From: Leptidea sinapis
Lineage: Eukaryota > Arthropoda > Insecta > Lepidoptera > Pieridae
NCBI RefSeq assembly: GCF_905404315.1
Contig: NC_066290.1
Span: 5,021,453 to 5,085,452 of the forward strand
DNA length: 64,000 bases
Direction: 5' to 3'
The translations under genes were made by a program, and so were the position numbers. Under the pieces are notes generated by a model. The model was not told where the DNA came from and searched no databases. It saw only the letters and a program-made list of their open reading frames with translations. Shown here piece by piece: positions 36,301 to 43,960 of the stretch (the first letter of the stretch is position 1; each line of letters starts with the position of its first letter).

Positions 36301-39300
36301 AACTTCACGAATTACTGAAATATTAGTTTATTATCAACGGGTTTATACCAATTAAGTAGACGAATACCTGCTCCACTTATTAGGTGGAACATGTATGTTT
36401 ATTTGTAATTTAAGTATATCTACAGGTATAGGTGCTGATGAATTCATAAAAGCCAACGAAGTGTTAATATTTAAAGCAGGTGATAAACCTCAACCGTGTA
36501 TCCAAAGACATGCTGCTCTTTCTAAAATTATAGTAAAAGTAGTCAATATAAGACTAGTCAACTATTCAGGATCTAATGGCACACTTGCTAAGAATCAGTA
36601 TAGTTTTAGCGGTGGCAGATCTACGGATGATGCAGTTGACCTAGCATATCTTGTGGTAACTAAAACTATTAAAAAATGAATCTTTCATGTAAAATTGTTA
36701 ATTGCAAATTAAACGTTACAAGATTTGAAAATGTTTGAAATACTTAATAGAATATGCTTGTTTTTTTTAAATATTTTATAAGTACCTCGTTTCAGTTTGA
36801 GCCGCACAATCCATGGAAACTCGCCTATTTCAGAAATATCTCCATTTACAATTCTGCTTTCCAGATTATCAGTTATTTGTTTTCCACATTCATCAAGATT
36901 AGGCAATACTTCATTCTTTATGGCTCTTTGTGTAATAGAGGACATTCTCTGTTTGTCTGACTGATGAACTTCTGGTCTTGTAGTCAATGAATTTTCCTCA
37001 AGGAAATGTATCCTGTTATCTTGTGATGCGTTTGCTCCTAAGTCTCTTTCTGTTGACGGCTCTTCTTGAATTATGGATCTTCCTGTATCCTCAAAGAAAT
37101 GTATCCTATTATCTTGTAAATTGTCTAATATCCCTCTTTTGGACAATCGATGCTTTGTTAATTTTCTCTCGTCGTTCAATATAGGACAGCATACCTGAAA
37201 TAATTTTGTACGATGTTTTAAACATTGTGGTTTTAAGGGTTCCGTATTTCAAATGTATCGGAGGCTTATACTAAACTCCGGTAGCTACTCCGTCGGCGAA
37301 ATTCATGTAAGTCCAAGATAGTGCCATTTTGTATCTCAGAGAGAGTATATTACAACCTACAGTATTGTTGGTACACTTCCCCGTAATGATAGTTTTAGTT
37401 TCTTGATAATATAATTTTAAGTATTGTTTTGTTTTCAATATACATACTGTATACAAAGATTGTATCTATTGTATCTATGGTTACATATAAGTTGAAACCA
37501 CTCTGTAGAAATTCGCGATATTTTTCTGTTTACTGCTAGATACTCTCTTCTTGTAAAGACAGTATTACACCAATGCTGTTTTTAACCAGTATGACTCAAA
37601 GTGTGACTCTTAAAACATCGCAATGCAATTATAATTGTTACCTTTACAGTGTCATTATGATGACCACAAAACATAGTAGCTAATTTTACTGCGTCATTAT
37701 TCATTAATAATTTCATTGCATATCTACAGGATTTTATTGGTTTACATAAACCATCCAGTGAGTCCACGCGGCATGCTGCATGTGAGGGTAAGACGACTGA
37801 AACATACAAAATATACCACGTGAAGTATAAATAGGCGCTCAAAACGGATAATCTAATTACGCAGTACCTACGTTGTATAACAATGATTATTATAATTTTA
37901 ATATCAGTGATTATGAAACGATTTAAATTCGGGTTGCATTGATATTTAATTAGTGTTAGTTCTTTACGGCTTACAAACGAAGAAGTCTACGGAGACATAT
38001 TCGCGGTCTTGTTTATCGATATATCGCGGTCAACTTAACTCGGGATTTGGCTCGAATGACAGTTCTTGGAAGTAGAGTCAGCAAGAAAAGCTCAAAAAAG
38101 CGGTTTATATCAAGTAGGCCAGTAAAAATAGAATTTATCTAATCTCGTGCAAAATGTTTGATCAATTTTTTTTTTGTAAGGCTTAGGGTCACTTACTGAG
38201 AACAAAAAATCACAAAATGCTGCCAGATCCAGGTGGAGCACGTGAAAAAAAAGTTTTTGGCCGATATTTTGGAAACTATGTACCACAGACACTGATCTCT
38301 GGATGTATGTACTTCTCGTGTCAAAAAGAGGAGCAATGCTCTTCCTTTGACGCTTTTATTTTATTTTTTATTATGATTTATAATACATTGCCGATTTTAG
38401 TAATAAGCAATACCGACTATTGATGTACTGGAAATGTCAACTAATGATGAGGTAATAAGGAGAAGCTAAACGTTAGGCTCGATGCACTGACATTTTTATC
38501 GACGTGACAGTAGGTACTAATAAAGGGTACGCTTGGTTTTCATACAGGCGGAGGGATTTGCGTTATCTGCTTGGATCTATGTCTGTGCTATGTACTTTAG
38601 GGCACAAGTTATGAAAACCGATTATTGTTATTGTAGAAAATAACCGAAATATCAAATCAAAAATCTTTTATTTCCTGTAAACTTATTTTTAAAACATACT
38701 GTTTGCGATTTGTGACCCATTTAATAACCCGGTTTTTCTATTTTGACCGATAACTCTTAAAATATTGGATTAATAATGAAAAGCATCTACCCATTTTAAA
38801 AGATCAGTTTATTTTCTACCAACTTTTGTTCAAAACTTTTTTTCTAATGTCCATACTTTTTGAGTTATAGGACGTTTAATGTTAGACTACCGGGCGTAAT
38901 GTCGATAATGTACGCATACCTTATAATATTACAAAAAAATTTAAAAAATATCCCAATTGTTTTTCTCCTTAAAAATATTCCGTACAACTAAAAATAATTA
39001 GTTAAGTTGCTACATGCTAACGGTACTAACAGGACGACAGCGGGGTGGGGATTGCGGGAGAATGGTCGCTTCTCGACTTAGGTCCCGAGTTATGTTGACC
39101 GGCTTGTACTAGCTGGCAGTCGCCCAGAGGACGAAATTCGATCAAAATTCATTAAATTTATAAGTTTGAACTTAATTAGGGCTTATTTGTCATAGACTAT
39201 AATACCTCTTTTATGTATGTCTGTGTATTTCGTGTAATGACACACATATACATAATAGACAAATGACAAGCAGTAGTGTGTGTAATATTTATTTTAATTA

Positions 39301-40536
39301 ATCTAATGTATTTATAAGGTATTTTATAAAAGACAAATAGGTATATGCACTTCTTCTCCATATAAGCTATAACTGTGCTAAATATCACCTTCATACGTTC
39401 GCACAATTTAAATAAGAAAGGCCTACAACGCTTTCACTTTACGTATTAATATAATTTATTATTACAACTAGCGGCCCGCTCCGGCTTCGCACGGGTGTAA
39501 AGTATACAGGTGTCCCAAAGTTATGGGACATGAAGGGAAAGTACCTTAAATATCGAAGATAGGCTATTTTACTGAAATAAGACTTTATGTTATTTTTGAA
39601 AGTTAGTAATTCTGCATTCAAAGATTTTCTAAAAATTACTTGCCTCGTCTGGGAATCGAACCGACTGAAATGTAAAAAAAAACCACCCCTACTCTTATGA
39701 TGCCAATCGAAAGAATGGCCAAAAACTAATAACTCTTCTAACGAGACAAGTATTTTTTAGAAAATCTTTGAATGCAGAATTACTAACTTTTAAAAATAAC
39801 ATAAAGTCTTCTTTCAGTAAAATAGCCTATCTTCGATATTTAAGGTACTTTCCCTTCATGTCCCATAAGTTTGGGACACCCTTTATAGCCTGTGTCATTC
39901 ACTGAAAAAATGATTAAAATGGATCCCGTAGTTTTGACTTATTCATAACTGCCCGTGCCCCGCACGCGTTAAATTTACAGTAAAACAATTCTTCTTTCCC
40001 TAAACCATGAACTATGTACTATCATACAATTATTTATCGTAACTTAATTATAATTACTGATACCTACATAGTCGCGCTGAAAAGCACGTTTTCATTAAGG
40101 CGAAGAGTAAGCAGAAAGCACGCAAACATGGTGTACAAGTACAAGCTATAAGAATAACTTTTCTGAGAGAAGTACCAAAAAATGCGTCACGCCATGCCAA
40201 AAAACTTGTTTAACTTTAAAGAAAAGTGGTAGTTCAAAAAGGCTCGGCAGTGTTAACTTGAACCAACAGCAAGCACTAGCAACCTACAAATAAGACTTAA
40301 GGATATGTGTAACAGGATTAAGTAGTGTTCATAGCTCGGAATGCTATGCTTTCACCACAAAATTTGTCTAAAAACACCATGTTTGCGTGTTTTCTGTTTA
40401 CTCTTCGCCTTAAGCATACATAGGGATATAGGGACAGAGAAAGCGACTTTGTTTTATACTATGTAGTGATGATTTACTTACGACAGTTTAAGAAGTAAAG
40501 ATGGAATAACAACACAATCCAAGTTAGTTTCAACAT
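24377..40536 (-). CDS. Clip-domain trypsin-like serine protease SP-A, seven exons, complete
   Basis: Exons (minus): 40536-40482, 37796-37642, 37194-36786, 29715-29619, 27517-27330, 25493-25389, 24699-24377. Phases agree at every junction and total 444 codons. Order: signal peptide MLKLTWIVLLFHLYFLNC; clip domain with six Cys (ACRVDSLDGLCKPIKSC, MFCG, VCCP); a linker of about 110 residues with a Cys (DECGKQ) able to bond to the catalytic domain; activation site ESR/IVNG; catalytic His in VLTAAHC, Asp in ADIAIIRL, Ser in CAGDSGGPL. Asp six residues before Ser predicts cleavage after Arg/Lys. The pair DCYLDTC is typical of CLIPB enzymes. Such secreted zymogens act in haemolymph cascades (melanisation, Toll); that role is inferred from family. 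Introns carry a 6 kb Gypsy element, LINEs, Helitron and MITEs. Paralog: SP-B. Confidence 0.93.
24820..25262 (+). pseudogene. CR1/Jockey-like LINE, reverse transcriptase C-terminus and 3' tail
   Basis: Frames read CERLDHLALRRDVASLCVFY, QIYHGECFEELFNLIPAA, a stop, then GYHPHHLDVWRSSTVRYSRS, LPLTTKLWNELPCAVFPGRY, DMGTFKKSAYTFLKGRQRS and the conserved tail TTGCAAGAGATTGTGGGCGGCGG...CCTATTCCATAAAAAAAAA. Same family as 47250-47430, 48790-50030 and 54325-56610 in part. It lies in SP-A intron 6, antisense to the gene. Confidence 0.85.
25500..27329. other. SP-A intron 5; no gene apart from a possible short orphan frame
   Basis: AT-rich intronic DNA. The only coding-like patch is the minus-strand frame at about 26835-26630 (separate entry). 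No transposon boundary was recognised. Confidence 0.45.
26630..26835 (-). pseudogene. Unidentified coding-like fragment, about 66 codons
   Basis: An open minus-strand frame without ATG reads, in part, KEIKSAQKRYWEKTEHTTPK, WPFLVIQELRNRKCNSIDLK, KSLKRYKQDNKAFGL, then a stop. It is basic, with a composition that looks protein-like rather than random AT-rich sequence. I do not recognise the family. It could be a remnant of a transposon protein in the protease intron. Confidence 0.35.
27518..28534. other. SP-A intron 4, left part
   Basis: AT-rich intronic DNA. The frames 27648-27863 (minus) and 27946-28185 (plus) have no recognisable domain and no supporting splice sites. Confidence 0.45.
28535..29245. 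mobile_element. Hairpin MITE, copy 2, split by another sequence (SP-A intron 4)
   Basis: 28535-28630 is a strong hairpin: GCAACTGTTGTGTAATAAGG...GTATTAAAACAC against GTGTTTTAATACC...CAACAGTTGC. It is followed by TATCTACACCC and AACAGTTAGCTTACTGC (28640-28700), then about 350 bp of unrelated AT-rich DNA, then the other arm from 29095 (GAGTGTTGTTATGAAATTCAG) to 29240 (GGGCGTAGATAAA). This is the copy 1 element (17140-17640) in reverse order. Confidence 0.65.
29340..29500. repeat. Pyrimidine-rich CTCTCG-type low-complexity tract
   Basis: A C/T-rich strand with recurring CTCTC and CGCTC words (for example CTCTCTCTCGCTCGCTCTAA). Probably a decayed simple repeat in SP-A intron 4. Confidence 0.5.
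29619..29715 (-). CDS. SP-A exon 4, the catalytic-histidine mini-exon
   Basis: Only 97 bp and too short to stand out as an open frame. The minus strand has TTGTTTACAG before it and GTAAGG after it. Translation joined to the neighbours gives SVRYACAGTLITDRHVLTAA followed by HCLVDGIQL; the HC is the trypsin-family catalytic His with its disulphide Cys. The incoming phase (1) and outgoing phase (2) match exons 3 and 5, and SP-B has the equivalent exon with the same phases (60296-60188). It sits only 275 bp from the 5' LTR of the Gypsy element. Confidence 0.93.
29991..30207 (+). repeat. 5' LTR of Gypsy-type element
   Basis: 217 bp starting TGTAGTGTAT and ending ATATACTACA; base for base the same as 35824-36040 when compared by eye. 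Preceded by the target duplication CCTCG (29986-29990). The sequence right after it (TTTGGCGACGAGGAC, 30208-30222) is in the primer-binding-site position; the priming tRNA was not determined. Confidence 0.95.
30969..31705 (+). repeat. Tandem array, about 6.5 copies of a 112 bp hairpin-rich unit
   Basis: Units start at 30969, 31081, 31193, 31305, 31417, 31529 and 31641 (partial), exactly 112 bp apart. Each holds two copies of CAGGTGATGCCTG and one CCAGATGATGCCTGG, i.e. inverted arms (CAGG/CCTG, CCAG/CTGG) around TGATG or ATGATG. Copies are nearly identical; later units carry single changes. The array is in the untranslated leader between the 5' LTR and gag. Confidence 0.95.
31976..34723 (+). 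CDS. Gag-pol polyprotein of the Gypsy element, truncated before integrase
   Basis: 915 codons in one frame. Gag: residues 1-200 with a capsid-like region; two zinc knuckles, C212-C215-H220-C227 (longer last spacing) and canonical C234-C237-H242-C247. Protease: Asp of LIDSGCQYN at 316. Reverse transcriptase: SKLDIKDAFHQLEL and FIDDILVYG with catalytic Asp588/589. RNase H: VFADASPVGLGAI (Asp about 741), EKEALALVWAVEHF and TDHKPL. The frame then runs to VRKI and a TAG where the integrase zinc finger should begin. A single gag-pol frame with two knuckles fits the Mag lineage. This protein could retain Gag, protease and reverse transcriptase function. Confidence 0.93.
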   Translation: MSSLTLEKFECDGEAGSVGARWERWKRSLYIYLETADINTSSKKRASLLHWGGQELQEILFNLPGGYVQAIDDGDIDVFEVAIKKLDEYFAPRQNKRYERHLFRQIKQDENEKFEKYLVRLRQQALKCQFTDIDDSLIDQIIEKCSSEELRKKVLRAGEKITLSEVINEANTLEVVERQLGDFSQKGKDQTIQKIDTQATEKTFINNRKKTCFRCGSWNHLAFDAKCPAKGKICIKCKKVGHYQSQCRGTGLKRSNKDTKAEMNVDAKRSKKSSQRVKNTDQANAIENKIDYVFNVLPNDTITCLVGGTQVEMLIDSGCQYNLITDKTWFEIKEKILKTGKEVKSPKKTFVAYGSEVPLKLLTSFNADIHVGSKTQNTNFYVICKGTRNLLGKATAIALGVLKLGLDINQVETTPFPKFKNVQIQIPINTDVKPVAQPYRRIPIPLEEKINSKIDELLQKDIIEKVEGPSEWISPVVPILKADGDVRLCIDMRRANLAIKRENHPLPTMEQLLPKIQNAKMFSKLDIKDAFHQLELVSGSRHITTFISGKGLYRFKRLMFGITCAPEMFQKNLERVLIECEGVVNFIDDILVYGKDKAEHDKRLQKVIETIRANHIMLREDKCIYGTTKVQFLGHELSDQGIRPLDKYVSAIKDFRTPVNISEVQSFLGLINYIGKWIPNMATLTEPLKLLLRQKSARNADIRDSWGKSQQTAFCALKAALSDIPNLGYYNVDDKTMVFADASPVGLGAILVQTNKSGPRIIGFGNKTLSDCERRYCQTEKEALALVWAVEHFHMFLYGKEFDLITDHKPLEVIFGPKSKPCARIERWILRLQSYRYNVIYRPGKNNIADPLSRLCAFTHDKTQYRDYVQNIIEHARPIAVSLKDIEEHSKTDAGIQKVKQGVFNKKWDDSVRKI
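34730..35664 (+). pseudogene. Integrase part of the Gypsy element, detached by deletion and frameshift
   Basis: The frame beginning at 34732 has only CKGC left of the HHCC zinc finger, then the catalytic core with Asp in WVDIAIDLLGPLPSGDYLLV, Asp in SITSDNGKQFVS and Glu in WPQQNGEVERQNRDI, and a C-terminal GDKVYVKNANKSN region. It is offset from the gag-pol frame, and there is no ATG before about 34930, so a full integrase is not made. Confidence 0.9.
35824..36040 (+). repeat. 3' LTR of Gypsy-type element
   Basis: 217 bp, the same as the 5' LTR, preceded by a polypurine tract and followed by the CCTCG target duplication (36041-36045). Confidence 0.95.
36395..36690 (+). pseudogene. LINE reverse transcriptase fragment
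   Basis: The frame reads EVLIFKAGDKPQP, LSKIIVKVVNIRLVNYSGSN, LAKNQYSFSGGRSTDDAVDL. This is the finger region of a Jockey/CR1-type reverse transcriptase (FKxGDK...NYRPI...K...R...N..L...Q.GF..G.ST.DA), with the NYRPI-like block replaced by IQRHAAL. About 100 bp upstream of SP-A exon 3, in antisense. Confidence 0.7.
37803..39467. other. SP-A intron 1, left part
   Basis: Intronic DNA without recognised genes. The piece 38530-38640 has short inverted words (CTTGGTTTTCATAC/GTTATGAAAACCG). The frame 38217-38423 has no domain. Confidence 0.4.
39468..40000 (-). mobile_element. Helitron-like element (minus) carrying an inserted palindrome
   Basis: Read on the minus strand, 39500-39468 gives CACCCGTGCGAAGCCGGAGC...GGCCGCTAG followed by T, a Helitron-type 3' end. 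The other side of the body resumes at about 39890 (TATAGCCTGTGTCATTCAC...ATGGATCCCGTAGTTTT), split by the inverted repeat at 39508-39888. The 5' end could not be fixed. Confidence 0.5.
39508..39888. mobile_element. Near-perfect palindromic foldback, arms of about 145 bp
   Basis: Left arm 39508-39650 and right arm 39745-39888 are inverted copies: GTGTCCCAAAGTTATGGGAC at the left end and GTCCCATAAGTTTGGGACAC at the right; TTACTAACTTTTAAAAATAA on the right pairs with the middle of the left arm. The spacer of about 95 bp holds AACCACCCCTACTC. TATA flanks both ends (39500 region and 39891), a possible target duplication. Confidence 0.75.
40099..40409. mobile_element. TTAA-flanked MITE, copy 1 (piggyBac-like)
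   Basis: 311 bp between TTAA at 40095-40098 and TTAA at 40410-40413. Inverted ends of about 36 bp start GGCGAAGAGTAAGCAGAAAG and match the complement of the right end with three changes. No coding frame. It lies 73 bp from SP-A exon 1 inside intron 1. A TTAA duplication is the habit of piggyBac elements; the ends are not otherwise diagnostic. Confidence 0.75.
40482..40536 (-). CDS. SP-A exon 1, signal peptide
   Basis: ATG at 40536 opens MLKLTWIVLLFHLYFLNC and reaches a donor GTAAGT at 40481 in phase 1. Joined to exon 2 (acceptor TTTCAG before 37796) it continues LVLPSHAACRVDS, giving a hydrophobic core and a likely signal-peptidase site after SHA, directly before the first clip-domain Cys. 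The exon 2 frame alone has no ATG upstream, so this exon is needed. Confidence 0.88.
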
Positions 40537-40663
40537 CGTTACAATATTTACATAAAATACACCACAATTTTAATGTATTTTTTTCTAAATCAATAAATAA
40601 TATAATTTAATGACACATCTACAGTGGTGAGACGCCAAATATCAATTTCAAACTGGTTTTCCC

Positions 40664-40672
40664 ATTTATATA
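40664..40672 (-). promoter_or_regulatory. Candidate TATA box of SP-A
   Basis: TATATAAAT on the minus strand, about 130 bases before the SP-A start codon, allowing a 5' UTR of roughly 95-100 bases. Position and sequence fit, but such strings are frequent in this DNA. Confidence 0.4.
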
Positions 40673-41789
40673 TCGACAAGGAAAATACATTATTTCTTGG
40701 TTTACATTTAAACATGCACTATAATGCTATTATCTCTGTCACCATAAATACCTTCTTATCTACTTTCAATATTATAAGAAGGTTATGTTTGTATGTTTAT
40801 AGGTTCTAATCTCTGGAACGAGTAGATACCTACTTCCATCGATTTGGATATTCACCAGTAGATAGCTACGAGGGCAGCACTGAAAATTACTAACATTACT
40901 ATTTAAAAATGTATTTATTGCTTTTCGAAGTATTCTCCGCGAAATTTGACACATTTTTCCAAACGATGGAACCAATCATTGAAGCAACCATTCCATTCGT
41001 AAGTTGGGTCTCCAAAATGGCCGTTTTGTAGGCGTCCACAGCTTCTTCAGGTGATGAAAATCTTTGACCACGCAATTTATTCTTTATTTCAGGGAAAGTA
41101 CAGAAATCATTAGGGCTTAGGTCGGGGCTGTAGGGCAGATGGTCTAATAATTCTATGTTTTCTTGCTCTAAAAACTCTTTTGTTCTGTGCGCGGTGTGAG
41201 AACTAGCATTGTCGTGATGAAGGATGATGCGGCGGTTGCAGTTCTCTTTACGGAGTTCAGAAACGACCTGTGGCAAACAAATGCTAGCATAACATTCTGC
41301 ATTAACCGTTCTTTGTCCCTCAAGAGGAATAGTCGCAACAAGACGGGTTTTGGAGACAAACGAGACCACCATTTTTTTTGCAACACTCCGTGAACTGGCT
41401 AACTGGCTTTAGCCAACAAAAATTGTTCTAATGAGTTAAAACTCATTTTCGAACACCCAAACTCGTGACTGGTTTTTTGTTTCGGGTTCGTTCGCGTATA
41501 TCCAGGATTCGTCACCTGATACGATGTTGTATACAGCATTTGAGGATCCTGCGTGGAATCTTTCGAGAGTTCTGACGCACCAAGTAACGCGAGTCGCTTT
41601 TTGCTCTTCACAGAGCAAATGCGGTATCCATCGGGAACAATGATATTATATACAATAAAGAGGTAGATATGGCTCTAGCGCGCGCAAAATGGTGCAGACA
41701 AATTCAGACAATTGTCGTAATTTCATTTAGTCGGCTAATAGCAGCGAGCTAAGCGGAACGTTTTCGTGGCTTGACAATAATAATCTAAA

Positions 41790-41930
41790 ATGCCAACCTG
41801 TGTGTTAAGAAAATGTAAAAACTATGTTTGCAAGATATATAAGAGTGAAGGTATTTCATACCATTCGAAAGTATATAAAATAACGTCATATTTGTATTTT
41901 ATCACGATTTTATTTCTTATTTACAAATAA
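41790..41930 (+). pseudogene. THAP-domain N-terminus (transposase start) in the P-like element
   Basis: 46 codons from an ATG. Cys4, Cys9 and the GISYH segment match the start of C2-CH zinc-coordinating THAP domains; the CH half (C-x-x-H) and later basic loop were not found in frame. It is on the plus strand, about 150 bp inside the left terminal repeat, where a P-type transposase would begin. Confidence 0.55.
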
Positions 41931-42034
41931 ACCTAGAATTATTAACGTGGTGGTTCGAGCAAGATAGAGATTATGATGTCAACTGCAGCGCGACAAGGAC
42001 AAAAAGTATGTGTCATAGATTAATCAACCAGAAG

Positions 42035-42450
42035 TGAAATCTTTGCCCTGTACTTTTCCCGGGGCGTAAAAAGAATAGGGGAGTCCCAGGCCCATGGGAG
42101 TCGTAAGAGGCGACTAAGGGCTTTTTAGAAGTGGGAGAGTCACGCTGCCGTCTTTTGACGTCAGCACAATCGGGCCAGACTCGTCCGGGTTAATTACCAC
42201 ACTCGCACAGAATACCGGCGTGAAGTAGCGGCCTAGTGCCGCTATGTTTCGCATAGGTTAGTGTCGAGGACCGGTGGCCATTCCCCCCCCCCCCCCCCTC
42301 CACCCGAATATGACAGCGGTTTAAAGGCCGGCAACGCTCCTGTGATTCCTCTGGTGTTGCAAGAGATTGTGGGCGGCGGTGATCACTTAACAACAGGTGA
42401 CCCGTACGCTCGTTTGTCCTCCTATTCCATAAAAAAAAAATCGTAGGCAG
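42035..42450 (+). mobile_element. LINE derivative: 5' UTR fused to 3' tail
   Basis: The first part (GGGAGTCCCAGGCCCATGGG...GTCGTAAGAGGCGACTAAGG) resembles the leader of this LINE family; compare the CGCTAGCGGCTATG / GTGCCGCTATGTTTCGCATAGG motif at 48868 and 42236. Then comes a run of about 17 C (42283-42298), then directly the family's 3' tail AAAGGCCGGCAACGCTCCTG to CCTATTCCATAAAAAAAAA. All coding parts are missing. Flanking duplication was not identified. Confidence 0.7.
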
Positions 42451-43960
42451 AATACATACCGCTTGATTGCGGAATTTGAGTTTTCTTATTAGGTAGTGAG
42501 CGTCTTTCTTAAATAATATTATGATGATTATAATAAGTTCCGGCTTTCAAAGTCTTATAATAAAGGTGGTATAGAATAAGATTAGTAATAGCAGGCAATT
42601 TGATATTTTATTAGTACTTAATCTTGGAATGTATGTTACGTACCAGGAGGTCTACTCGCAGAATCGACAACGAAACATTTGGAACGATACGATAATACTC
42701 CGAATATACAACTACCCTGTCTGCTGCGGAATGATCGAGGTAGTATATTTTAGGACAATTTAGGAAATGATGTAAAAAAGGCGTAGTTGCAGTGAATGTA
42801 ATACGAAATTTAATATTTTTCAATAAACAAGTGCGTATAGCTGAACTATCAAACTACAAAAACAAATTTTAAGGTAGGTAGCGGACGTAGACAGTAAGTG
42901 CTATCTGCTTGCGTAGGAGTTTTTTCAGTAACACTGCCCTTTCGGTATATCCCTTGCTTACTGCAGAAGAATCAATGGATCATTTTTTGTTTCTCCCATT
43001 ATCTTATTGTTAATAACCCACAACAAAAAAAAACATTCATAAATAATAAGAAAGAAAGATTTCATATACAAGAAATAATAATTGTAAACTTAAAACTTTT
43101 TGGGAGCCGTCGTAAGTAAAATTGTAAAAATAGAACCCTTATTGTTAATATATTTCGGTTTTGTTTTGATATATGTCTGTATGTTTTTTATTCTTTTATG
43201 TACAAATAATTTATATCATCAATATGGCTATATATTAAAATCAATATTATTTTTTTTAAATCAATCACACCTAATTTAAATGTAATATTACTACTTTATA
43301 ACTTTTATTACATGATCTCATGAATGAATCGTATTTTATGCATAAATCACGGTGTACGCAAAAAAATCATATCTGGTGAATGATTCTGTGTTTTTGTATT
43401 TGCTATGCAAATACGAAGTAATTAGCAAATTAGACTTATCACTTTTTCACTTGCGATAATTGCATTTACTATCCTTCTTTGACGTGTAATCGTAATGTTG
43501 CATGCTATTGGAATGTTAAGTTATTCATGTGTGCGTTTGTGTATCATTTACAAACACCGAATGTTGTCTAGGTAACCTATCTATACTTTTAAATATCATT
43601 GATCGGGAAAATAACTTTGACTCATTAATTTGACTCATGCCAATGTCTAAATTTGCCTGAATTTCGCGGTATGTCACATGTCGATCTTCCTCAATCAGCT
43701 TACGCACAGCATCAACGTTTTCTTTCGTGACTGCAGTTTTTGGACCACCTTGACGGGGATCATCACTGAGCTTGACACGTCCACGTTGAAATTCAGCAAA
43801 CCAGCGATAAATTGTGGTTTTGGATGGGGCTTCATCACCAAATGCAGAAATCATCCGGTCAACACACTGTTTTTGTGTTAAAACACTTCGAAAGTCATAA
43901 TAAATCATCGCTCTAGAATTTTCTCGTGTCAATTCCATTTTCTCAACCACTAAACAAGTT

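Larger units (their letters stand above)
41638..43601 (+). mobile_element. P-element-like DNA transposon, degenerate, 1964 bp
   Basis: Perfect 10 bp terminal inverted repeats CAATGATATT (41638-41647; inverse at 43592-43601) and an 8 bp target duplication ATCGGGAA (41630-41637 and 43602-43609) in a mariner. P elements make 8 bp duplications and their transposases start with a THAP DNA-binding domain; at 41790 the frame MPTCVLRKCKNYVCKIYKSE, GISYHSK has the THAP opening (M-P-x-C, second Cys, N-Y, G-I-S-Y-H). It then reaches a possible donor (AAAGTATAT) and a stop at about 41930. No catalytic region was found; the middle is taken by a LINE derivative (42040-42450) and the right part is non-coding. 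Confidence 0.75.
40890..43960 (-). mobile_element. mariner element split by a P-element-like transposon
   Basis: The N-terminal half, 43940-43602, has LTQKQCVDRMISAFGDEAPS, KTTIYRWFAEFQRGRVKLSD and DRHVTYREIQANLDIGMSQI. The C-terminal half, 41637-40890, has FSRWIPHLLCEEQK, GDESWIYANEPETKNQS (first Asp), HHDNASSHTAHRT (second Asp), LPYSPDLSPNDFCTFPEIKN (third Asp) and LRGQRFSSPEEAVDAYKT. Removing 41638-43601 plus one copy of ATCGGGAA rejoins KLFSRWIPH in one frame. All three catalytic Asp codons remain, but a block after GMSQI is lost, frames shift near 41400, and the end lacks GEYFEKQ. It lies about 350 bp upstream of SP-A. Confidence 0.85.

Noticed and set aside
37582..37842. Start of SP-A at the upstream end of the exon 2 open frame
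   Set aside because: That frame begins at TTG with no ATG upstream; an acceptor at 37797 in phase with the ATG exon at 40536 gives a better signal peptide.
41790..41930. THAP domain as a host transcription-factor gene
   Set aside because: Only the first 25 residues match, no downstream THAP residues follow, and it lies within transposon ends with target duplication.
42283..42298. Run of C as a functional G-quadruplex
   Set aside because: A single homopolymer run within a LINE derivative; it may vary in length or be a sequencing artefact, and no function is indicated.
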